The notes: generated by a model not told the origin, from the sequence alone. Counted from the first letter of the stretch, positions 10,883 through 25,070 are shown. The stretch is DNA of 64,000 bases from Cerioporus squamosus (GCA_022592435.1 JABYQS010000074.1:113197-177196), one strand, 5' to 3'. Translations and numbers: made by a program.

Positions 10883-12495
10883 CTTCACGGGCGTACCCGC
10901 ACTACGCCATACTTCGGTGGGCTTGAGAACTTCGCTACTCAGCCTAGCATGGACTCTAGATCTTGGCTTTGCTGGTCTGACGGGAATGCGACATACGTTC
11001 TACTCATGGTTCACTTGGAGCCTGAGGTTTTCCTGGCAACACTCCTCTTCATTCATCCACAGGGTCACCAGCTCAGTTCGTCGATGTGCGTACGTTTCTC
11101 TCAACACACTCAGGGCATCAGGTTCCATGTTGACGAACTCGTAACAGAGTAACCACCATGCAAAGTCGACCTTGGAATCCCGTCCGAGTTGCCCGGACCG
11201 CGCTCGCCAAGGCCGTCGACCATCCAAGAAACTTATGTTAGCTCTTCGTGAACAGCACACGCCGCAACGACATGTGTAGCCTGCTCATAGTATGGCGCTG
11301 TTCCTTGCTATGTACGTACCTACATTCCCCGTCTCTGTGCTGATGTTTCGACCGCCCGCGATGCAAGCGATTGGCAACGCGCCATGTCCCGAACTTCAAC
11401 ATATACATAGTCCGATGATCAACGCGCCAAGTCATGTCTCGAACAACATAATACTGTAAGCACGGTGTATCTTCAACATAAGTATACACTCCTGATTATC
11501 TCACCGATATCCTGTACAGAATCCCGTCGACTCTGATTCAGAACCTCGTCGCAGCGGACCGACGCTACAGCCAAGGAGGCCACCCACGCGACGATCTTTG
11601 CATGACACTCGCAAAGGCTCCCGGTCTGCCAGGCAATACTCTGCAGATGAGCAGACCGAAGCCTCAGGTCCGCGAACATTACAGCGTTCGTGAGACGGGG
11701 TGCTCTGAGCCCATCTTGACTCGTCAGCCCCGCGTGGTCCGGAATAGGTACACACTACTATCATGTACTTCGAAGTTATCATGAGCTGAGATGATGAACG
11801 CCGACGTCCGACAGGCGCGGTGTTCGTCTCAGCATACTTATAAGTACGCCCTGGTTTCCTCATCGTCCCATGCATCAATCCCAGACGTACTGACATCGTG
11901 TGGTCTCAACCGCCAGAAGTGCATCCGGGAGGGGGCCCCGAATGCTCAGTCCGCCTTCGTGGCGCACGTCTACCAAACAGCTCCCGAGACGTGCGCGCCG
12001 CGCGTGCAGTCTCGTCAGCGCGCACGACGTCCTGTCGCTGACAAGGAGCAAACGAAGCGGACATATCAGACGTCGTTTCAAGACCCGGTCTGGCTTCGCC
12101 AACAGGTTGGCCGCCGCCTCGGACGTTGTAGGCTGCAGGTACTACTTATGTCGGCTGCAATGCAAGCAGGGGCCGCCGTCCATGGAAGCTCCACTTCGAG
12201 TCCAAGCGGTTCGACATCGGATACCAACCGGACAGCCTGCGGTCAGTCCCTCGAATGCCGTAAACTTCGTGGTCGGCGGCCGCCCTATGAATGACACCAC
12301 GCAGTCTGCACACACCACGGTCGACCTCGTTCGACACGCAGCAACGAAGACGTACTCTTTACAATTCTTTTTGCATTTCGTGATACTGCAACAACACAAC
12401 AACGACCCCCAAGACTAGCGACACAAGCAGGATGATGACAGGACAGGGACAGGAGGGTAAATGATACATCTAAACAGATCCAGCAACCGACGCGT
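10883..12495. other. No supported gene
   Basis: Several open frames of 60-170 codons exist, but none has a recognisable domain or a convincing exon chain. This stretch lies between the GH79 5' region and the 3' end of the elongation factor gene, and I see nothing specific in it. Confidence 0.35.
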
Positions 12496-14229
12496 TTACT
12501 TGAACTGCAGAGACACACGCACGTCATCAGCATCGTCGAATCACAAGCATCGCTCGCGCGCAGCGGACGCGAACAGAAGAGAAGAGGGGAATGGGTACGG
12601 GTACTCACCAACTTGCCGTCCACCCACTTCTTGCCGTTGACCTCGAGATCCCAGGCGAGCGCAGCCTCGAAAAACGCCTTGTCCTCGGGGTTGTTCAAGT
12701 CGAGGCGCTTGTACTCATATGACTCCCAGTCGGGGGCGACCTCGACGACGGGCTTGATGTCCTGGCCGCGCGCGATGAGCACACCAGTGATGATCGAATC
12801 GTTCGTCGCGCCGAGGACGCCCATGGACCCGAAGAGGTACTTGCGGGACGCCTCGAGGCGATTGAAGAAGCCGCCGATCTGGTTCGACGACATGAAAGTC
12901 TGAGTGAGCTCCTCGTTGTACTTGAAGTCCACACGCCAGACGGAGAAGCCCTCGGGGTCGAAGCTGCAAGTAAGAGCGTAAGCATGACTGGGGTATCAAC
13001 GGTTTCTATGCGAACATACTTCTTGTAGAACCACTCGAGGGAACCGTCCGGACCGCGCGTATCCTTGTTGGAGTACGCACGCTTCCAGTCCTCAAGGTTG
13101 AACGACGACTTGGGGAGAGAGTCGAGAGGGTTCTTAGCCTTGGGCTCCTCCTTGAGGATGTCGTCCTCTTCCTCCTCCTCTTCCTCCTTCTTCTTGGGCT
13201 TCTCAGCCTTCGGAGCGGGGGCAGCGGCGGGCTTAGCCTCCTTCTTCTCCTTGGGAGGAGGGGTGAAAGCGAGCGCCTTCTCGATGTACTGAGTCTCGCC
13301 GAAGATGGGCTTCAGGGAGGGCTGGTTGACGATAGTCTCGAAGTGGCGGATGACGTTAGGGAGCTCAGCGCGGAGGGGGGCATCGAGGGTGGTGGTGAGA
13401 GCGCGCTGAATGACGGAGGCGATGGTTATATCGGCCAGCGTGATGCGCTCGCCAACAAGGAAAGTGCGGGTGGAGAGGTAAGACTCGAGGGTCTTGAAAG
13501 AACGGATTTGGCGCTCGGCGAGGGTGGTGTGGATCTAAAAGCCCCGAGGTCAACATGCTAGGATCTAAACTGTACGAACGAAAGGACCTACGGGCTTGGC
13601 GTAGGGCGTAAGGATCCCCTTCACGAGTTGGAAGATAATGACAGTGTGCGCGTTAATTTCGCTGTCGGCGAACGAAACCCACTGGTCAACAAGTGCGGCC
13701 TGTTTCGAGTCAGATGGGAGCAGGGTGGAGTTGGGGGCAAGGGAGGCGACTGTAAGATGGTGTCAGCAAGAGATGCTTATGATCGAGCAGACAGAGCAAG
13801 CGGATCAGTGTGTGTTAAGCTGTCGACACAAGAATTAAGACAGGGATAACTGATGATTGAAAATCTCATCCTTTCGCTTGCTCATATGGAAGAATCCACC
13901 GCGTCCCGGTGGAAATCGCAGTCATATTGGGAAGATGACTCACTGTAGCGGGCAATAGCGGGAGTCTCGGTGAGCTTGAAGCCATCCGTGCCCTCGAAAG
14001 CGGGGATCTTGCCATGAGGGAACTTGGCAAGGAACTCGGGCTTCTTGTTGTCCTGGAAGTGGACGTAGGCCTCCGGGAGATCAAGCTTCAGCCCCGCGAA
14101 CGCAGCGACAGCGCGAATCTAACAGATCGCCGTGAGTTTTGCTGCTACACATGCAACCAGCTATACTGCACGTACGCGCTTGCCGTTGGCGAACTCGGGG
14201 GTCGTCCAGAGAGTGCCAGCAGAGGACAT
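12496..14229 (-). CDS. Translation elongation factor 1-gamma (eEF1B gamma)
   Basis: Structural subunit of the eEF1B complex that recharges eEF1A with GTP during translation; cytoplasmic. The ATG at 14229 starts MSSAGTLWTTPEFANGKRV, then a glutathione-S-transferase-like domain (GLKLDLPEAYVHFQDNKK, GKIPAFEGTDGFKLTET). A Lys/Glu-rich linker at about 13140-13260 (plus-strand ctcctcctcttcctcc-like) follows. The conserved C-terminal EF1G domain follows (FNRLEASRKYLFGSMGVLGA, SIITGVLIARGQDIKPVVEV, DWESYEYKRLDL). The last exon is only FK-stop: TTCAAGTAA at 12496-12504, after a roughly 100-nt intron. At least six exons are needed. It is a single-copy housekeeping gene with no oddities seen, and homologous to yeast CAM1/TEF4. 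Confidence 0.95.
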
Positions 14230-16552
14230 TTTGTGCGAGGAGGTGAGAGTACAGTGAAGGACTTGAATCTTTTCATTTTTTTTCCTGTTATCGCTGCAGA
14301 TCCGGCACGTGACTACAAGCTTCAGGGCCGGCCTCTGCGAGGACAGCGTCGATGGTGTCGATGTCGATGAGGACTTGTTATCCAACGACCATCTCGCGTC
14401 TTCCCACCTCCATTTATCTCAAATCCATCGCATTGATCTTCCTCTATGGGCCATCTGTGTGCGGGCGGTGATTGCCTCCAAGATCTGGCGCGTAGACTCC
14501 GGAAACGCCGTGATATAGCGCGACTAGTACTCACCTCAACTTCAAGATCCTGAACGCTTGCTAGGTATAGCTTCTCTATTGTCGCCGTTGAACACGAAGG
14601 AACTCGCAGTTCGAGAGCATGAGTAATGGAGGCAGCGCGTTGTCCGGAGGACCAGCGCTGAATATCCGGGCCTACCTCAGCGAGAGGCGATGGGACGCAG
14701 GTGAGTTCTGAGCGCTGTATGTCTCTGTGTATATCCGAGCCTTTACCTCATGTGTGCAGGATAGTTGGCATCCTGATATATGGCGCTGCCTGGACTGGAG
14801 CTGACCGAATTCATTACCTATCGTCGTCTCTTGCGTGCGGCTGTCCTGCCCAGGTCGGCAGTTCAAGCATATTGTCCTGAATGAGTGAGATCCATCAGTG
14901 AAGTTGCCCACCTCTACAAAAGTAGAGTGCTTGTGCGCGGTTCGATCCTGATGTACGCGTGTGCTGCGAGATTGGGGTAGTTCAAAGGTATGTGGCCGCT
15001 CCGTGATCTCATGCTCAGCCCCCTTCCCATCTCGCTGACTGAAGTGATACATTTCGCACAGACGAGCCGTTTGTATAGACATCGACTGGCCCTTGAGGGC
15101 ACAAAATCCGGCCAATCGGCTGTAGACGTTCTGCAAACAGGTGAGCCCCCCTACACGGTCTCAGATCCGTCTTCTAGCTTCTCTCGGCTGCAGATTCTCC
15201 AGTGCTTCCTCGTCCCAAGTGGGAGCCAGCTGGGAGCACGCATCCGTGAATCACGCTCGCGACATATGCTGTATCTGCGGTCACGTGGTGCGTGTGTGGG
15301 TGCACCCAAGCTGTCGTTCCATAGCCCTCAGGGTGCCGCGCGGCCCCCCCTACCCCCGAACAACCACGGACGCACAAGCGACGCACCTAGGGCGAAGGGC
15401 ATGCAGGTTATGTGAGGGATTGCAGCAGCACCCCTGCGTACCTACCCAAGCATTGCTTATGACAGGCCACTTTACGCCCAGTGGCAGCTCTCTTGCTTCC
15501 GACTCCCGAGATCGGCTTGGGACGTAATCTTCGTGTTCCTGTCGGGGCAGGTCAACACAAACGCTCCCGTGCCTATACATGGCGCTCAGTGAGCTTCTTG
15601 GCGGTCTGTCGTATGCACTGATGCACCGTGCGTCTCCAAGCCCCGGCTCCGCCAGCCTTGTTGGCCTGCGTCGAGAGGGGCCTAACGGTGCTGATGTCGG
15701 AGGTTGGTGCCTTGTTCCATTCGTAAATTGGCAGAGCCGGGCATAGACATGGGAGAGCTTGCTGTGCTTCTTTGCATACACAACTCCCGCCATTGGGCGG
15801 GACAGGCGCCAATGCCGACACCTGTATCATACGGCCCCCTGCGGACAGATGTTGAGAACGGCTCGCATGTAGTATCGCCGCTCGGCATACGCATGGCTGT
15901 TCACGTAGCTGTCGAGGCTGTCTAAGTCCGATTTTTAACGGAATCCGTCGGTGCCGTCTGACATATCTCCCTCCTCGCCCTCCCACACAACGTAGTAACG
16001 CGATGGTTAGGATTCGTTACCGACGACAAGTGATACGCCGCTTGCGATGGATGTTGGAATTTCGTAAGGATGGTCGTGCTCTGGAAGGCCTGACGCGAGC
16101 TATCGCACTTGCCACGCTTTTTGCGTCATATCTGCTTCCGAGTGGGTCATCAATCATCGACTGAACGATCATTTCGAAGTATGCAAGTATGCATGTGGGC
16201 GTTCGCTTCACGGGAACGGCCTTTCAGGCCCATTGCTTCAAGGGCAACTTCTCCCGTTCTCTTGACGTCCCGGTGCGTATAGACTCTATAAGCAGGCCAA
16301 AGATTCACAGCGATTTCCTCCACAGTCCTGGCCGCGTTACAGGTTGACGACCAATAGGTGTCGCGTTGGCGTAATGCTATTGTTGCGAGTGCTAGATCTT
16401 TGGAGGATCTAGCAGTGTCACAACCCCATATGCACATGCTGTCCTACAAGGCCGTGAGATGACACACTCGCGGTATAGATTAGCACGATCTTCCGATCCC
16501 CCAAGGAGGTACGACGAAACCGGTACCGTGCCATGACCGTACCCGCTGCGCT
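14230..16552. other. Long intergenic stretch with one possible small spliced gene
   Basis: A possible gene starts at ATG 14619 (plus strand): the first exon (MSNGGSALSGGPALNIRAYL, then SERRWDA) ends at a good GTGAGT donor at about 14702. Later exon-like pieces joined by consensus splice sites reach about 15120 or 15240. Two alternative splice paths give different C-termini and neither matches a family I know, so I do not call it. The remainder to the oxalate decarboxylase promoter looks non-coding. Confidence 0.3.
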
Positions 16553-16559
16553 TATAAAA
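16553..16559 (+). promoter_or_regulatory. TATA box of the oxalate decarboxylase gene
   Basis: TATAAAA lies about 90 bp before the ATG at 16648, a usual position for a strongly expressed fungal gene. Confidence 0.6.
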
Positions 16560-16647
16560 TGTGCAGCCAGCCAAGTATCCTCCCCGTGGTCCACTCCGCT
16601 CTCATCCCCCACTTCACGGCGTCTCCGTGCTCTGTCAGCATCTCGCC

Positions 16648-18573
16648 ATGCTTCCTCGGCTATCCCAGTTGCTTCTTGCTGCGCTCGCACTCAGCGGCGT
16701 AGTCTTCGCCGACCCCTCCAGCGACGAGGAGCTCAATGCTTTCTTCGCCCGCGAGGGTGCAGCTGTGAAGCCGCTGAACCTTGGCAGGCGGTCAGCTGCC
16801 ACCACGCCCACACGCCACCTCCGGCCTATGTACGAGGCGGAAGGGGCAGTGAGGAGGAAGCGCGACATAACGCCTCCCGACGTCGGACAAGTTGCGGATT
16901 TTGGCGGCCAGGATCCTGAACCTATACGGAATGGTGCCGGCGATACATTCCTTGCAGCTAGCAACCACGAGATCGATGCCCAGAACCCCGACAACGTCGC
17001 AGCACCCCCCACGGATGCAGGTACGGGAGGCTCAACATCGAATTGGGAGTCGAGCAGCGCTGACGTTACGAGCTCCTTGCAGGCACCGTGCCGAACTTGA
17101 AGTGGAGCATGTCCCTGTCGCATACGCGGCTGCTTAAAGTTTGTGTTCCCCGAATTCGTTTGTGCGCCTCGAGTGCTAAGCTAGCTCTGTACCTTCCATA
17201 GGGAGGATGGGTACGCGAGCAGACGATCACGGATTTGCCGTCTTGTGAGTGATTATGTTCAGTACCCCGCACTGATTTACGAGAGAAGCTGACTTGACAC
17301 GATCCGTTAGCTAAGGATCTCGCTGGCGCGGAACTGCGTCTGTCGCCGTTCGCGTACCGTGAACTGTGAGGTCTCTTAGCGCTTGTGAAACGCCTGCCTA
17401 CTGATTCGCTCCTGCAGGCACTGGCACCGCGTGGCTGAATGGGGCTACATTCTGAACGGAACCGGGCGTATCTCTGCCATCGACGACAGCGGCCGGAGCT
17501 ACATCTCGGACGTGAAGGGCCCTTCGAACGGGAGCGACCCAGACATCTACTAGTGAGTACCACACCGAGGCTCTTCGCTCGCGCTCGTCTCGGGTTGATG
17601 CTTACTTGGCGCGCGTTTCTGAACAGCTTCCCGCCGGGCGTGCCACACTCCATTCAGGCACTCGACCAGGGTCTTGAGATTCTGCTAATCTTCACTGACG
17701 GCAACTTCGATGCGACCGGCACCACATTCATGCTGTCCGACTGGCTCGCCCACACCCCGCTCGAGATCGTAGCGCAGAACTTTGGTGTAAACGTGAGCGA
17801 GCTGGGCGGCATCCCGCAGAAGGACCCGTACATCCTGAAGAGCACGGTCCAGCCACCACCGTTCGGCCACGCGTCGGAGCAGGCGGTCTCAGACCCGCAG
17901 GGGGACGTTCCGAACCCCTACGTGTTCCATCTGAACCAACAGGAGAAGACGAACGCCCCCGGCGGCTGGGTCAAGATCCAGGATTCCGTCACCAATTTTC
18001 CGGTCTCGAAGCTGCTCGCGAGCGCGCTTGTGTTCATCGAGCCTAACGGTCTTCGTGAGCTCCACTGGCACATCAACGATGGTAAGCGCACCCTGTTCCC
18101 GATCGTCTCCCCGCCGCCTTCTGACGCGTGCTTCCGTGACAGAGTGGCTCTACATCATCAGTGGACATGGTCGGGCGACTGCGTTCGCGGGCGGCAGCAC
18201 CGCGCGGACGTTCGATTTCCAGGTATGTGATACCCTTGTGGCTGCCTACTCGAGGAGCTCATGACCGTATGTTATCCGCAGCCCGGCGACACTGCGGTGT
18301 TCCCCATCTCATATGGCCATTACATCAAGAACCTCTCCCCTACGGAGCCTCTCATTTACCTCGAGCTCTTCAAGGCGGAGAAGTTTATCGACTTCAGCGC
18401 GACCCAGTGGTAAGTCTGCCTCTCACCTTGTATCCCATTGCCGTCGGCCGACTGAATGCCTTCTCCCTCTTAGGCTCGGGCTCATGCCCAGGCAAGTCGT
18501 TGCTGACCTCTTGAACATCTCTACCGCGACCGTCGAGACTTTCACAAAGGAGAAGCAGATCGTCATCGCGTGA
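16648..18573 (+). CDS. Oxalate decarboxylase (secreted bicupin)
   Basis: Converts oxalate to formate and CO2 using manganese; in wood-decay fungi it controls extracellular oxalate. The ATG at 16648 gives a signal peptide (MLPRLSQLLLAALALSGVVFA) and a pro-region. Cupin 1 carries RELHWHRVAEWGYILNG with a distal His in FPPGVPHSIQ. Cupin 2 carries RELHWHINDEWLYIISGHG with FPISYGHYIKN. Each therefore has the HxH, Glu and His metal ligands. GGWV precedes each cupin (GGWVREQTITDLPSS and GGWVKIQDSVTNFPVSK), showing the internal duplication. The C-terminus is MPRQVVADLLNISTATVE to the stop at 18571-18573. About eight exons with short introns (for example between HWHIND and EWLYII). It looks intact. 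A TATA box lies 90 bp upstream and a tRNA-Ala gene follows downstream. Confidence 0.95.
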
Positions 18574-18916
18574 ACTCCCGGTAAAACCTGGGAATGTACA
18601 TAGACTATCTATCCTGACTAACTATACATATATATGTCGGTCTCTTGGCGGTGTCTGGATTGAAGATGGCCTTCACCTTCCGATGCGTTCTGTTTTCATA
18701 CGTCACTACTCTTTGACTCGTGTATTCTATTCGTTCGCTATGTCGTACTCACCACACGCATTTGCCATCTAAGTATTGTACTTCATCACAAGGTTTCGAA
18801 TTTTCATACGACCAAACCTCCGCTGTCCCTCGTAAGACACTGCCTGCATTATTTCAGCAGCCAGCCTCTGAGGTGGTGGAGAGTAATGCCATCAAATGTT
18901 AACCGCCGTTCTTCAC
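18574..18916. other. 3' flank of oxalate decarboxylase
   Basis: AT-richer than the coding DNA (for example actatacatatatatgtcgg at about 18621), consistent with a 3' UTR and poly(A) region. No gene seen. Confidence 0.4.
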
Positions 18917-19012
18917 GGGCATGTGGTGTAGTTGGTTATCACGCTCGCTTAGCATCCTCCAATTCGGCTACTAGCATGCGAGAGGGGTCCGGTTCAATCC
19001 CGGACATGTCCA
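18917..19012 (+). tRNA. tRNA-Ala (AGC) with a 22-nt intron
   Basis: The acceptor stem GGGCATG (18917-18923) pairs with CATGTCC (19005-19011), with A73 at 19012. It has the G3-U70 wobble that marks alanine tRNAs. The D arm is GTG...CAC. The anticodon stem is CTCGC/GCGAG with anticodon AGC at 18951-18953. The T arm is TCCGG TTCAATC CCGGA. An intron sits one base after the anticodon, the usual site (18955-18976). Confidence 0.93.
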
Positions 19013-19280
19013 CGCGTCAGTGACGTTTTTGTGGTATGTTGTTCATATGTCGCAGGATGACCTGGGCCATGTCAAGGGGACATGGTAGACTTAGAGCATC
19101 CCACTTGATCGAAGGTGTCGTGTTGTCGTACGCACCTGACAATTCCCAAGGCGCAGCTCACATCTCCATGAATATCCGGTATACAATACGATGTTATACA
19201 GTACGTAGGCAGAACGTCCGTGGGCAAGACATGCATACATGATACACGCAAACTTAGCTCGCGCAGAGATCTCACAGCAA

Positions 19281-21924
19281 CTATACCTGGCTGAGCGGCT
19301 CATACCCGCTCCTGCTCCGGCCACCCCCAAGCCCGAAACCCATGAGCAGCTTGTTCCGCAGCGACTTGCGTCCTCCAGAGTCCGCATGCCCGTCGTCGCC
19401 CTCCTCGCGCTGTCGCCTGCGCTTCGCCTCCGAGAAGCCCTCGAGCGGGACGTCGTACAGCCGCTCGTACTCGACGCCCAGCTCCTGGCCGGCCGACCAG
19501 AAGTCCTTGCAGTTCCCGATGATGCCGAGGTCAAACGGGTTCGGCGCCTTGGCCGCGCGCGCGAGCCCGTCCGCCGCCTTGCCCTTCGTGAACCTGTCGA
19601 ATCCGAGGAGGTTCATCAGGAAGCCGCTGCCGCACCCCGCGCACATGCCGTGCGCGTGGCGATGCGCGTGGGCGCCGCTAACTTCGCCGCCCGTCGAGTC
19701 GTCCGAGGGCAGCGCGAGGTGTCGGTGGCCCATCTGGCCGTGCAGGCTGGATCCGCCGCGGCCGCCCATGAAACCGTACCTGCCGAGGTTGGACACTTCG
19801 AAGGTGGTCATCTGGCGCGCGACCTGCCAGAGCTGGGTGGCGAGGAGGACGAGTGTCCATGACAGCTGCAGGGTGGACCATGCGGCGACCGAGAAGAGGA
19901 AGGTGTCGTATGCCGTGATGGCACACAGGTACGACGGCAGGACGCATGATGGAGAGATGTTCGCGGGTTCGGTCGAGACAGAGACGTTCGAGAAGTCTGC
20001 AGCGGCCGGGTCAGGAGGATTCATCAGGAAGAGGTGAGCGTAAGGGCGTACATTCGAACGTCAGGTAGTCGAACAGGATGATGCCCAGAACGAGGGTCAT
20101 GACAAACAGCAAGAATTGCCGATGATTGTGCATGCCAACTGTTGAGGATGTGAGTAAACCGAACACCATCAGGGGAATCGCTACGTACTGCAGTTCCATA
20201 CCCATGGACAATGGCTGACGACCGTCATGTGAGATACAGAACCGCCACAGAATTACGGTACTTACTGGTCGTGTCGTGCAATGCAACGGTCGCATATACG
20301 GCAATGCTTAGACCGCAGCGGCTTGCGAGCCTGAGTCTTTGTTTAGCATGACATATGACCGCGATGGCACTGCACACGTACCATGCATTGAATGCAGAAT
20401 GTCTGACCATTCAAACGGCCCTGCGAAGCAAGTTCCTCTATGATCTGTGGTAAGCTATGAGCGGAGGTTCCTGGAACAAGACAGCCCAGACGTACAGTCT
20501 TGAGCTCGCCATCGTTGGAAGGCTTCGGGCATGTCCCTGCATCCAAGGTGATGGCGCGGAAAAAGTTGTAGGCACATAACCCGATAGAAATGGCCAGCGT
20601 GAGGTTGGTGAATGGGTGGGATTGTGTCTCTGTGGGAGCTGTGAGTTACTGAACGCCTACGGAGCAAATCGAGACTCACGGTTCATGAGGCGGGTGACCC
20701 ATGCGTAAGTCACCCAGATGATGGAGCCGGTGATGATACCAGCGAAGTAGGGGCTTTGAGTGACGCTATCGGTATAGTTCGATTTGTCGAGGAGAACTCG
20801 TGTCACAATCTACCGTGCGTCAGTCATGATTACGCTCGGAGGCGTGAACGAGCTTACGTGGTGCATGCCGAAGAACAGCGCCATGGCGAGGATTATACCA
20901 GTGTACCATGGGAGGATCGTGAGGGTCGTGAACATCAAGAATAGGAACAGGGTCGGCATGCAGAAGATGACGAGCTTCGTGTTTCTCTGCGGAAGGTGAG
21001 GTTCTGATTGCAGCAGACTGGGGCATATACTCACCTCGCTGAGAGGTTTCCGCTTGGGCACACCGTCTTCCCCGAGACCACCTTCTTCTAACGCACGTTT
21101 CCACGCACCGAGGCTCTTCAACTCGACTGCCATGTCCCGCGCCGTCCTGCCCTCCCCATCCTTCGCATGCACGTCCGCCCCAGCTTCAACGAGTCTCCGT
21201 ATGCACATCCGGTTGCCTCGGACAACTGCCCAGTGCAGGGGCGTAAGACCAGAGTCGTCCTTCGTGTTCGGACTTGCGCCATGTTTGAGCAAGAGTTCGA
21301 CCGAGAGTGCATCACCCTGATACGCCGCCCACATGAGCGAAGTGTGTCCTTGCGAGTCGCGCGCGTCGACATTGATCGGTTGGTGGAGGAGATAAAGCAG
21401 CGCCATCACGGAAGAGGAGTGCGTGACAAGGTGGAGGGTGTTGTACCCTTGCGCGTCGGTGATGTTGGGGTCCGCGTTGTGTGCGATGAGCAGCTGGATC
21501 ACGTACAAGTATCCGTTGCGCGCCGCCCACTGCAACGGTGTGGCGACCAGGTCACCACCCAGCGCATCGACCTCCGCACCCTGCTCCAGCAGATAACGAC
21601 ACGCAGCCACCTGCGCGTTGATGGCGGCCCAGTGGAGGGGGGTAATGTTCTGCTCATCCCGGTCTGTTGCGCTCGCCTTGCCAGACTCGATGAGCGATCG
21701 AATCGTCTCAACGTCTCCGCGTTGGGCGGCCACAAAAATATTTGCCTGCGCATATCGTCTCATTAGCCGTTGCCTGAGTTACAGTGTACCGCGAGCAGCA
21801 TACGCACATCTGCCTCCTCCATCGTCTGTAGCGCCTGCGGGAATGTCATCGAGCTTCCAGTGGCCGAAGTCGTGGTGACCGCCGACGCGGAGGGTTCGCT
21901 TTTCGAGCTGATGAGGTCGTCCAT
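19281..21924 (-). CDS. Akr1-type ankyrin-repeat palmitoyltransferase (DHHC)
   Basis: Membrane protein S-acyltransferase of the Golgi/endosome, related to yeast Akr1 and animal HIP14. The ATG at 21924 starts MDDLISSKSEPSASAV. After an intron near 21790 come about six ankyrin repeats (ANIFVAAQRGDVETIRSL; TPLHWAAINAQVAACRYLLE; TPLQWAARNGYLYVIQLL; TSLMWAAYQGDALSVELL; TPLHWAVVRGNRMCIRRL). Transmembrane helices follow, then the Cys-rich DHHC domain (KPLRSKHCRICDRC, and ARHDHHCPWVWNCIGMHNH joined across two introns), more helices and the TTxE motif (MTTFEVSNLGRYGF). The catalytic Cys is present. Stop at 19281. At least seven exons. It is flanked on both sides by inverted tRNA-Ala genes. Confidence 0.93.
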
Positions 21925-22208
21925 CGTCGGGCACGGTGATGGTTCGTGTGAAAGAGGAGGGGGTGGTCGCCCGCTGCGGGCAGCGTGGTCGTGGTCGTGG
22001 ACAGGTATTTGTGGTAAGCTTGACGCTCGGCAACGCCGAGGGCTGTGTTGTGGACGCGACGCTCACTCGACGCCGACGCGCTCGAATTACCAGTGCCAGT
22101 TCCCTCAGACGTCTCGCGACTACCCAGGTACGACGTTCATGCAGATACCGCCCCGGCGGGGCTCTTGAACACCATCCATCCAGAACATTGAGCAAAAACG
22201 CCGCATCC

Positions 22209-22301
22209 TAAACATGTCCGGGATTGAACCGGACCCCTCTCGCAAGCAGTCGCCATCAATTCGTGCTAAGCGAGCGTGATAACCAACTACACCACATGCC
22301 C
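22209..22301 (-). tRNA. tRNA-Ala (AGC), second copy with a weakened acceptor stem
   Basis: On the minus strand the exonic sequence equals the copy at 18917-19012 except at the 3' end. Anticodon AGC is at plus-strand 22265-22267 and a different intron of 19 nt lies at 22245-22263. The 3' acceptor strand reads CATGTTT instead of CATGTCC, so pairs 1-72, 2-71 and 3-70 are all G-U. The discriminator A is kept. It may be functional or decaying. Confidence 0.85.
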
Positions 22302-22520
22302 TATGTTGGTCCAGTGTAAAATACTGTATCGCTCTCCTTCTACATGGACTCGTGCGGTTTGGAACTTCAAGTGCAACTTGGACTGACTTCCTTCATACCC
22401 CGAGGGAGTCCTAGAATCTAAACTGCATCAAGGCAACTCTCTGCATACATCTTGACTGAATAGCATCATCAACGGCGACCAGAGCAATAAGAGCGGACCC
22501 TATTCAAGTTGTTCAGCCTC

Positions 22521-23961
<1,441 letters not shown>

Positions 23962-24063
23962 CTTGACTCGGACAGGGAAATTGCCTTGTGCTGCGAATTG
24001 AGGATATGGTTGTGGGAGACGTCGGCGGGCGCGAGCAGGCTGGCAGGGAAACGACCCCGAACC

Positions 24064-24070
24064 TTTATAT
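24064..24070 (-). promoter_or_regulatory. TATA box, old yellow enzyme copy 1
   Basis: On the minus strand GCCTGAGATATAAAGG. The same block GCCTGAGATATAAAG precedes copy 2 (26567-26573), so it is conserved between the paralogues. Confidence 0.5.
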
Positions 24071-24074
24071 CTCA

Positions 24075-25070
24075 GGCTTGTCCAAGACGGCCAGGCACCG
24101 AGACTTATCTCTATCTCTCGGGAGAAGTTCGTCAGTGGCCGTTGACTTAGTAAGGAGATGAGATGAGCTCACCGAAACAGGTGGAACTTCAAGGTGGTCG
24201 TGGATTCCGGCGGAACTCTAAGCCACTTCCTGCGTGAGACACTTCAGTACTTGCCTCCCATGTCACGGGTACAATCAACGCAAGTTGCATCGGGCCGCTC
24301 GTGAACTCGAAGAGCGAAGGACTCAATACCTCTACGTTTGAACACGAGGGCTGCATGAGAAGAATTTCAGACCGGGGGTACTGAAAGTGCAACAAGCAGT
24401 TTCCGGGGACCCCCCTCCCCCCCTCCCCCGTGGGAACATACCATATATAGTATGTTTTCCGCATGTTTTCAGACAAACATAATCTGAAATCAGACAGCAG
24501 ACCGTCACAGACACTGAGAAGGCTCATTTGATGCTTTGCGGAGGGGAAGTCATACAGCAGCATTTCCCTCTCCATCTGCCAAGCCCCAACAGTGTCCGGG
24601 ACATATCGACCTCAGTTTGTGGTTCGAGCGCGCAATACCCAATATAGCAACTAGACGCCCGAAACCATCGAAGGTCATACAACGTCTATAGTAGTGCCCA
24701 ATCTTTGATGTTCATTCTCGAACCTTTGTGAGTGGTTCCAATCATGAAATCATGTTTGTAGAGACCACTGACACATTTCATAAGCCTCCGCAAGGCTTGC
24801 ACAAATGGACTGCCAAAAGTGCAGTAAGGACCCCCCTCCCCCCCTCCCCCCCTCCTCCCACGGTCTCGGCTTCTCCCGGCGCAACCCTCGTGCGTTTGAA
24901 TATGACGGGCGAATGGTTCGCCATGCTAGCCCACAGCCAAGAATACCTTCTACCTGCGGTAGAGTCTACCTTGCAAGAATAATAGCGCCGTCACAGGCTT
25001 GATTGAAATCAGACTTTATGGCAGTACTCACTAGTACATCACAAAGAAGCAGTCCAAGCCTTAGATCTTT
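24075..25070. other. Intergenic spacer between the OYE copies, with C-rich tracts
   Basis: No gene supported. Two nearly pure C/T tracts, at about 24409-24429 and 24830-24859, share the block GGACCCCCCTCCCCCC and could form G-quadruplexes on the minus strand. The stretch at about 24200-24290 resembles 26960-27030, showing that upstream DNA was duplicated with the gene. Confidence 0.5.

Noticed and set aside
14619..15240. Possible small spliced gene
   Set aside because: Two mutually exclusive splice paths give unlike C-termini and neither resembles a known protein; kept only as a note in the intergenic entry.
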